Part shown: positions 55,861 through 64,000 of the stretch, in pieces
Layout of the letters: the number at the start of each line of letters is the position of its first letter
Position numbering within the stretch: position 1 is the stretch's first letter
Assembly: GCA_964007475.1 (NCBI GenBank)
Contig: OZ023273.1
Span: 134,451,308 to 134,515,307, forward strand
Reading direction: 5' to 3'
Source of the DNA: Hybos culiciformis
Taxonomy: Eukaryota > Arthropoda > Insecta > Diptera > Hybotidae
DNA: 64,000 nucleotides
Notes under the pieces: model-generated
The model's input: only the letters and a program-made list of their open reading frames with translations
Told to the model about the DNA's origin: nothing
Databases searched by the model: none
Made by a program: the position numbers and the translations under genes

Positions 55861-58800
55861 ATGACTAGAGGTAAAAATTTTCATTATTTTGAATTTTATT
55901 TAATTTTTCAAATAAATATTTTATTTAAAATAAATTTATATCTATTTTGTTTTTATTTTTTTTCATTAAATATGAAGAATTACTGAAATAGAATTTACTA
56001 AAATAAGCCTTAAAAAAGTGAAGCCACAACCATAATGGCGTCGGTGATAATTATTTTTTTCTGAATTTTCACTTCTTAATTTTCAAGCATTTTACTGCCT
56101 TATCTATTATGGTATTTAAAGAATAAAAAATAAAAATAGATTTTCTTGAGTAAATATTTTTCTAGACACAAATTTTTCGTTTGACCGATTAACATTTTTG
56201 ACGAGTAGACATTAATTTAGCGCTAAAACGCTATTCACATTTTTTCTACCATTTAAAATAAAGGAGGCGTTGGTTGGTTAATTTTTTTGTTAAGGAATTC
56301 TTAATTGTGTGCCATGATTACACAGCTATAGTTTCCCCGATCTAGTTGACACGATAGTTAAATTTTCATGGCAACAGCCATTCGTAATACCATAATTTGC
56401 CAGACTTGAGGTAATATTCTCATTGCCGACAAAGAGTTGGAACGGAACTACTTAGGTATACAATACAATCAATAATAAACTTTTTCGTAATGTGATTTCG
56501 TTCGTGGATCGTGGGCCTTCTTAATCTAAAGTGCCAACCAAGAAGAGAATCGTACTTGAACTCTTGAACGATATTTCTGGGACGGCGAACCTCAAAAAAC
56601 AGAATTCGATGACTGAACTTTTAATATAATAGGTAGGTACCAACCTACATCAATTAGATGAGAATTTCTACAATATTCTACCTATATTGCAATTCTGCAA
56701 CTCTAGATTCAATGGTAAAGGTAGGGACGTCTGCAGATAATGTGTACATCTTCGATTTGGTTGAAACTTTGTTTGAGGTAGGGCAGTAACCAAACTCCCA
56801 AATCAAAAAGGATTTTTTCAGAAAATCATCCGTTTGGCCCTTCAAAGTTTTCATACGTTTTGTTTTTAGGTATTAAATGCATTTTTTCGTAATAAAAAGT
56901 TTTTATAAATAAGGGGGATGGCTGCAGCTACCTAGTGCTGGAACCCTCTAGTGCTTTTTTTTGCTTCAGCCAAATCGAAGCTGTACACATCATCTGCACT
57001 TTACCTACCTAGGTTGTTCAAAATAGATTTCATTCTAAAAATACCTACCTAGGTACCTACAAAACAAGATTAGATGTACCTACCTGTAAGAAGATTATAA
57101 TTATGGTTGGGGGAAATTTTTTTTATGTCAACCTACAATTATAGGACTATATAAATCATTATTAACAGTAATTTAATTTTTTAGTTCGGATATGTTCCGT
57201 TCCTGGATGTGATAACAGTAAAATAAAAGCTGCGAAATCAAATATTACAACATATCAGATTCCAAAAGATCCAGAATTGAATGCTAAATGGCATCAAGCG
57301 ATTGGTTTAAAGCATATTAAAAAATTTGGTCACGTTTGCATAAAACATTTCACAAATGACAATTTAATTCGTTTTCATTCAATAGACGGCAGAATTTTGT
57401 TATCGAAACCTTTGGTACGTCCTAGACTTAAATCTGGTGCAATTCCAAATGTTTTCAAAAAAGGTCAAGGTAGAAGTTATTCGACAAGCTCTTTGATGCA
57501 AAAAATTGATAGCGAAGATGATGAGACCAGCTCAGATGACGATGAAAATGAACCACCTTTAAAGAAATTTCGTAACGCGAAAAAAATGGCAAATAAAAAG
57601 ATAACAAAGGCCTGCAAAATAATGGCAAAAAAAGTACACACTGTACCAGAAACATTAAAATCTTCTTTTGAAAAAAAACAAGTAAATTAATTTTTGTCTT
57701 TAAAAGAAACAGTAACCCCTAGAATTAATTTTTTTTACCAGTTATATACTATATGCCTATTGCCTACCTATTATTTAATTTTTTTCGATAAACTCCACTT
57801 ATATAGGTAGGTATCTACCTATCTAAAGAATCGTTACATTTGAAAAATGTTGTCAATCTTTCTTAATTCAATTTTTTTCAAATATATTTTATCTATTGGA
57901 GTTCTTAAGTTAATTCGAAATGCAATAAACGTTCTTTCAATGTACAATTAACATGTTCTTTTTTGTAAAATTTCTTAAGATTTCACATTGAAATTATCTT
58001 AATTTCTATAATAGTGGCTTTTTTCATCTCCAGCAGATTATTACAAATTTATTAATAGAATTTTGATTTAGAAAATGGTTATTTTTTTTCTTATAAAATG
58101 AAAGAATATAAGTATTTCATTCTGTCTGTTTAACATGTTTAACATGTTAACATGTTCTTTTTTGTAAAATTTCTTAAGATTTCACATTGAAATTATCTTA
58201 ATTTCTATAATAGTGGCTTTTTTCATCTCCAGCAGATTATTACAAATTTATTAATAGAATTTTGATTTAGAAAATGGTTATTTTTTTTCTTATAAAATGA
58301 AAGAATATAAGTATTTCATTCTGTCTGTTTTTTTTCTTCAAAACATTATATTTAAAAGTGTTGAAAACTTTTGTATGTATATAAATCTAAGCTTAAATAT
58401 TGTCATCTTGAAACTCGTTTTCAAATCAGCGTGTCTTTTTCTTTTCTAGGTCATAAAAAAAATTCTAAAGCCAGCTCAAGAAGAGAGCATTGTTACAACC
58501 ACTGAATCGGGAACACAATGTAATTTATTTGAAGAATTATGGATGAAAAGAACTCAAAACGAATTAAAATCAAAAAAATGTCGTTGTGTTGAAGATTTTT
58601 TTATTTATTTAAATCCAAAAATACCAAGCGAGGAAATTGTAATTGAAGATCCTGTTTTGCGAGAAAATTTGAAAAATCAATCAATTAAAGTTGAAAGAGA
58701 TGTTTATGAACACCAAAAAACATTCAAACAAGAGACTATAATAGAATATGATGATCCTCTGACAGAATTGACAATTGAAAAAACAGATTTGGATGAGCAT

Positions 58801-61745
58801 AAATATGAAATAAAATCTGATATTGAGGAATTAAATAATAGTGCAAGTTTTGAGGACGATTTCATTGAACATGATCCTCAAGTTTCTGATGAAGAATATG
58901 AAGAGATACCTATTGAACAGCCCGTTAAAAAGGCTCAACTGGAGTTGGATTATATAAAACATTCTAATAATCGTTATGAATGCAAAATATGTAAAAAAAT
59001 GTGCAGTTCTAAGCCAACAATTACAGCGCATTGCAAATTACATACAGAAAAATCAACATTGTGTGTAAAATGTGGTAAGACTTTTGCTCGGCCATATGCT
59101 CTGTCGTGTCATGTTAATAAATGTATAGGAATTTTGGATGAAAAGAAGAAATCAGAAGCACTTACCAAGGCTGAAATTGATTATTTAAATAAAACTATTT
59201 TGGAAGTGGATTATGAAAATCTTGACTTGAACTATGCCACAAGATTGAAATTAGATAAAAATTGCCAGGTTTGCGGTAAATACTTCCCAACAACACGAAA
59301 ATTTTTTGATCATCTAAATGTTCACACTAATCGGAAACCATATAAATGCATAGCATGCAGGCAAGTTTTTGGATAAAGTTTTGTATTAATAAAAAAAAAA
59401 TTATTTTAAGTTGGTCGTTAAACTTATTGAATCAGAATTTTTATGTTTCTACTAACAAAAAGGCACTTAGACTAAATGAATGAAACAAAAACTGTGATGG
59501 TGTTTGGTGATGACCTGATTGAGTTGATGATGTAATCTCCTGTTTCTGAATGCAAATCGTCTGAGATATGAATTTTTGAATATTTTGAAGTTGAAAACTT
59601 GGTTCTGAATTATAATTCGTTAAAGTTTATTATTTTCAAATAGTAGAATAGAATAGGAAAGAGGTCTAGCAAAATCAAATACTATTTTTATTTCTCTAGA
59701 CAAGAAACTCCACAAAAACCATTACTTGCAATAATAAAGCTAAAATATCAGAGAAGGCTTTCCAACCTTAACATAAAAACACCAGATTTTGTTTTGACAA
59801 CTTCACATTTTTCCCAGAGATCATCAGAAAAAAGAAAGATATAATAAGGGGAAAATAGTGGATACTAACTTTTATTAAATGAACATAATCATAACTACTA
59901 AAAATAGCTAAGAAAATAATTTAGTTTTTTTATAAAACGGTTATTAAATTAACTTCAACCATATATACAATTCTAGTTCCTATGGCTTCAACAAACAATC
60001 AAATTTTTTTTTATAATTTTTTCTCTTTACTACATGTTCTAGTCTACCCTTATATGCATAATTTAAAAATATCCTATGTACCTACTTAAACTAAAAATTA
60101 TTTTTAGGACGCAATTTTCGAACTATTCGAATTTCTTGGTCCATGTGAAGAAATTCAAGTGTCCATTTGATTCGCTAATTATTCCAAAATATGCACCACA
60201 AAGTTTGGCCACAGAATTGGGTTATAAACCACAATTGAAACCTACTGTCAGATTTGAATGTCGTATTTGTAGTTACATTGGTTCCAAAGATATATATACT
60301 AACCATTTTTACAATAATAAAGAGCATTTCCAAGCTGAGAAAATTTGGATGGAAAAGTATCAGCTAACTGAGTTTTCATGTCGCTTCTGCAAATGTGATC
60401 CGTTTGAAACATTTAATGAATGTATAACACATTCACGAAGCACACATAAAAAATTCCCTTCAAATGAATTTATTCAATGGTATGAAGAAAATCAATGGCT
60501 TATGTCGACTACAAATCGAGGATCAACCGATGCTGATCATTGTATTATTTGTAAAGTTGGTCTATCTGAAGATGAAATTGGAGATCATTTGTGTACTGAA
60601 GATCATTTGATTAAAGAGCAAATATGGTTAGAACGCTCTAAGATCGAGGAACTTAAATGCATTCAATGTCCTCAAATTGATCCATTCCCCCGATTATTTG
60701 ATTTAATGCTGCATCGCATTGAAGAGCATATAACAAGCGCAAGTCAGGTAAATTGTTGAAATTTATTTTCTTAAAAAATTTGATGTTGATGAGAATTGCT
60801 CATTATCGGAAAATATCAATAATTTTAAAAATCGTAATACATTTTATTTATTTTTTAATATTTTCCATCAACTTCAAACAATAACATCATTTAATATTTC
60901 TTACAGCAGTCTATCTTAATAAATTACATTCGAACATAATTTTTTTTTTAATTTTTCAGCAATTAACAATATCTGAATTCATTTTATCAATTAAACAACC
61001 ATTATCGGTAGTGATTCTACCAAATGAGGAAGGTAATATTATTACAGAAACTGGTCATGTAATTGATACACAAAGCGTTGGTGGCCTTGAATATGTTAAA
61101 GAAGCCGGAGGTAAATTTTTATGCCGCATTTGTCAACAAACTTTTTCAAAGCGCATTGTGTACTTTGATCACCAAGTTGCTGTTCATAAAAAAATAAAAC
61201 CTTATAAATGTCCTTGTGGTCATGAGTCTGGTCATTATGAACGATTTTTGGTTCATTGCTCGAAAAATAATTGTCCAATGCTGGGTCGAATAATGCCTGG
61301 TTATGCCCCAAAAACCTACCAATTAAATTTATCAACCTCGACAAATGATGATGTTACTTTAAATGTAACCTCGACAAATGATGATGGTACTTTAAATGTA
61401 GAAAAAGTTGAGGCTGATGAAGCATTGGAATTGGAAACCATGGAACAACCAGACGACATTGAAATGACTGAAGAAAATATTATTGAAGAAATAAAGATAA
61501 AGTATTGTTGCATTTGCGATTCCAATTGGGAAGAAGAACATTTCATTGACCATTTTAATGATAATTATCATTTGGAAATTGAAAATCAGTGGAAATTAGA
61601 AAAAAATATAAAGAAATTTGAATGCAAAGATTGTGGTCGATATGGTTCAACTAACATATATCCATTCATTATTCATCAAAAAAAAGTTCACAAAACCGTT
61701 GTAACCGAAGAGTTCATTACAAATATAAAATATGCATATGATTAA
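55861..61745 (+). CDS. THAP-domain and multi-zinc-finger protein A
   Basis: Probable nuclear DNA-binding protein, 947 residues. Exons are 55861-55870, 57185-57681, 58450-59360, 60108-60747 and 60960-61745; phases fit throughout. Exon 1 codes only MTR plus one base and is inferred. Intron 3 uses a GC donor (AG/GCAAGT). Residues 1-97 form a THAP domain: C7, C12, C55, H58, Trp39 and the GAIPNVF box. Residues ~188-226 hold a Cys-containing motif (QCNLFEELW...KCRCVEDF) shared with the neighbouring paralog. An acidic linker follows. C2H2-type fingers start near 347, 374 (C2HC), 441, 469, 741 and about 768. Three Trp-containing double zinc modules start near 524, 618 and 869. The target is unknown. 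THAP domains also occur in P-element transposases, but no transposase core is present here. The joins are inferred by eye; an alternative would be two or more separate genes. Confidence 0.75.
56720..57013. mobile_element. MITE in intron 1 of THAP-ZnF gene A
   Basis: The ends are inverted copies of about 38 bases. The left reads CTGCAGATAATGTGTACATC then TTCGATTTGG; the right, reverse-complemented, reads GTGCAGATGATGTGTACAGC then TTCGATTTGG, with a possible extension into GGTAGG. The interior of about 190 bases is non-coding and includes CTGCAGCTACCTAGTGCTGG. The exact ends and target duplication are not clear. Confidence 0.7.
57948..58330. repeat. 199-bp tandem duplication in intron 2 of gene A
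   Basis: A 184-base stretch (57948-58131) recurs at 58147-58330 with a 199-base period. The two copies look identical by eye, including their homopolymer runs. The 15 bases between them repeat AACATG words. Perfect identity implies a recent duplication or an assembly artefact. Confidence 0.9.
61334..61399 (+). repeat. 33-bp in-frame coding duplication in gene A
   Basis: Two adjacent copies of AACCTCGACAAATGATGATG plus TACTTTAAATGT, differing at one base, encode TSTNDDVTLNV then TSTNDDGTLNV between the last C2H2 finger and the third double zinc module. Confidence 0.9.
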
Positions 61746-62278
61746 ATATAATATAACATGTTAAACTAACTCTGTTTGAATTTTTTTAGAAAAATGTAAA
61801 TTAATTATTTAAAACAACATTTTTAATAATGCTAATGAATTTTTATTATTTTAGTTGTATTACAAAACGAGTTTAGGTTCTTTTAATTTTGTAAAATAAT
61901 TTGTATAAAATTTTTTCCGAGTGTCATAACTGGTATAATTTAAGGGTAGTACAGACCTCAGACAAGGCAAAGTATATAATTTAATATTTCCTATATCGTA
62001 GCCAACCACAAACCACAAAAAAATATTTCTTACGATTTGAAAATATTTCTTCGTTTAAAAATATGGCGTTATTTACATTTCATAGACATTCAAATGTAAA
62101 CCAATGATAAATGGCATGACATTTATTTATTTGTTTTGGTTTCTGAACCAAACGTCCAAACATTTCATTTCATCAGAAATTATTAATAAACACTAATTAA
62201 GTACAATTTACTTACTAGGTACACAAATGGTCAAATATATAAATTTGTAGTGCTCCGTTAACTATTACAAAAAAAAAT
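61746..62278. other. Spacer between the two THAP genes
   Basis: About 530 bases between the stop of gene A and the proposed start of gene B. It must hold the 3' untranslated region of A and the promoter of B. No canonical AATAAA was identified close to the stop. Confidence 0.4.
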
Positions 62279-64000
62279 ATGAACGGAGGTATGTAATTTA
62301 GTTAGAACAGTTCTACAATACTGAGATGCAAACAATTACCTAACATATTGTGTAAAGTAGTTGGTATAAACTTATTCATATTTAGGAAAATTAACCCAAC
62401 AACATTTCTTGGAAATAGAAGGAGAGATTTCGATAGAGTTATTTTACAATTCAATCAGCAGAGTTTAAGTTTGTGTAGCTTGTAGGATTGTTCGAACGCA
62501 AGTAATTTTTTTTGATGTAGTCGTGCCCTTTTACAGTGAACTAGGATCCCTATTTTTATGAAAAAGTTTACGTGTAATGAGTTAAGTTCAGTTAACGTTC
62601 TGTTGTCACTTATGATTACACTTTGGGAAGCGAATTATTTGAAAGGGTTTCGCTGGTGAGAGATTTGGGGGTCCTATTGATAACAAATTGTCGTTTAGGC
62701 AGCATATTATGTGCTCGTGGGCTTATAGATGTTTGGTCTTTCTCATGAGACGTTCCAAGGAACTTAGTAAATTTAAAAATTGTAAATTTTTTTATTATTA
62801 ATTTTGTCTTGTATTCTATTTTTAGTTAAAAAGTGTGTTATAAATGATTGTAGGACCAATCAAATAACTAAGAAGACGTCATTGTCTATTCCTACATTTA
62901 AATTGCCAACGATTACAAGTTTGAAGCACGAATGGTTAAAGGCAACGATTGGAACAGTTTGGAATAAAAATTCCAAAATTTGTATTAAACATTTTAAAGA
63001 GGATGACATAATAAGATATTTTAAGTTTGAAAAAAAAGGTGTAGAATCTTGTCCATTAAAATCACCGAAAATCAGGCCGGGAGCAATACCCAGTGTTTTT
63101 AATATCAATTTAAAAGCTATGGAACAGGAAGAGGGTGACATATTTAAATATTGTGAGTTAGAAAACAAAGATTCTAAAAAAACACCAAAAATCAACCTGG
63201 AAACAAAAAACAGTGTTTTTAATTCCGATGATGAATCTATACTTGAATCTATACTAAGTATGAAACACGAACTTGCTGCAGGCGTAAATAAAGAAGTTTT
63301 TTCAAAAAACATTGGAATCCAATGCAATTTGATTGAGGAGCTATGGGTTCAACGAGTGAATAAAGAAAATTGTAAAAAAAAATGTTCTTGTATTGAGGAA
63401 TTTCTTAAGCATCTCAAATTTAAAAGAATTGATGATGATCCTTTGTCAATAAATAATTTTAGTGATAATATGTTAGATAATAATTTTGATGTTGAAGATC
63501 TTTATAATGATCCTTGGAAAATCGAAGAGGAGATCCTTGGCGCTGGCCCGCCTGCTTCATTTGTATTACACGCTTCTACTATAACACCAGTAAGTTTTCA
63601 AATCATTTTGGCGAGTTTTGTAAGTAATATTAAACTTAATAATGTCCTCTTAGATATTTCTTCTAAATAATTACTTTACCTGTGTTGAAAACAGTTTGCT
63701 TCTTTAAGCTGTAGTTAAGTTGTAGTTATAATAATTTTATATCAGCAATATTTCATGCCGTGACTATCGTCATTAAAAATTATTTAATTTTTTTCAGGTC
63801 GAAAAAAAAGTAGCGGATGATAAAACAGATGCAAATATGTTCACGATTGCAATGAATAGTCATGATTCACAATTTTTTTCAGACAATGATAAAACAGTTG
63901 CAAATACGCCTACGATTGCAATGAGTATTCATGATTCATCTCCTTTTTCGGACGATGATAATGTAAACTTAATAACAGATGACATAACAGATGCGAAAAC
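62279..64000 (+). CDS. THAP-domain protein B, paralog of gene A (runs off the window)
   Basis: Partial gene. Exons are 62279-62288 (MNG plus one base, then GTATGT), 62826-63589 and 63798 to beyond 64000, with phases agreeing. The THAP domain spans residues 1-95: C7, C12, C56, H59, Trp40 and the GAIPSVF box. Residues ~165-206 repeat the Cys motif of gene A (QCNLIEELW...KCSCIEEF). Exon 3 is acidic and contains two in-frame copies of a 23-residue unit with TIAM and HDS. By analogy with gene A a zinc-finger C-terminus may follow outside the window. Gene B has the same order and the same phase-1 first intron as gene A, so it arose by tandem duplication and has since diverged strongly outside the THAP core. 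A LINE fragment sits in intron 1. Exon 1 is inferred. Confidence 0.75.
62515..62790 (+). pseudogene. LINE reverse-transcriptase fragment in intron 1 of gene B
   Basis: One frame reads TYDYTLGSELFERVSLVRDLGVLL; in a shifted frame it continues NKLSFRQHIM...AYRCLVFLMRRSKELS. The V-R-D-L-G-V then K-L-S-F-x-x-H-I order is the conserved stretch near the end of the reverse transcriptase of Jockey/R1-group LINEs. One frameshift is visible and both ends are truncated. It ends just before the splice acceptor of exon 2. Confidence 0.75.
63816..63953 (+). repeat. 69-bp in-frame duplication in exon 3 of gene B
   Basis: Two copies of a 23-codon unit (63816-63884 and 63885-63953), sharing DKT, AN, TIAM, HDS and FSD. 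A third unit appears to begin (DDN) but diverges. Confidence 0.85.

Noticed and set aside
62860..63327. 155-codon minus-strand frame opposite THAP gene B
   Set aside because: Antisense shadow of the THAP exon, which has a clear domain and splice sites.

Overview
The window is nuclear DNA of an insect. It is very AT-rich and has spliced genes, poly-A/poly-T runs, TACCTA/AAGTA-type low-complexity words and many cut-and-paste and LINE remnants. The Mad (Smad1/5) protein is close to the dipteran form: it starts MDTDDVES and ends SSVS. A holometabolan, possibly a nematoceran fly, is my best guess, but the species cannot be fixed from the sequence.

Layout. 1-16.6 kb has no host gene that I can support and is a transposon graveyard. 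It holds a TA-flanked inverted-repeat element (2408-3358), a 1.5-kb inverted-repeat element with a hAT-type MITE nested in it (8244-9774 and 8527-8825), a pogo/Tigger-like element with a broken transposase (9885-11061), a LINE tail (12346-12712), and a second, decayed pogo copy that carries another hAT-type MITE (13178-14290 and 13467-13795). 16.6-17.4 kb is a three-exon NDUFC2 gene (mitochondrial complex I). 20.07-20.95 kb is a large foldback element with 21-bp tandem arrays in both arms and a relic of a psq-type DNA-binding domain in the loop. 23.1-24.7 kb is an intronless, same-strand cluster of broken sequences: an innexin-like fragment, an RNase T2-like fragment 25 nt after it, and an R1-type LINE endonuclease fragment. 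26.2-28.1 kb (minus) is Mad, the BMP/Dpp-pathway Smad. 44.1-45.5 kb (minus) is a two-exon CFAP299 gene (cilia/flagella). 55.9-61.7 kb and 62.3 kb to the window end are tandem paralogous genes that join a THAP domain to a shared cysteine motif. The first is complete (947 codons) and continues into many zinc fingers; the second runs off the window. The long stretches 28.1-44.1 kb and 45.5-55.9 kb show no convincing protein-coding gene.

The four intact host genes (NDUFC2, Mad, CFAP299, THAP-ZnF A) and the partial THAP gene B have no evident functional link to each other. The parts most worth a second look are the innexin/RNase T2 cluster, whose gene pairing recalls genes known from polydnaviruses of parasitoid wasps; the foldback element; and the THAP-zinc-finger pair, with its 10-nt coding first exons, a GC-AG intron and a thrice-repeated Trp-containing double zinc module. 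All exon joins were read by eye from splice signals, phase and family similarity, not computed.
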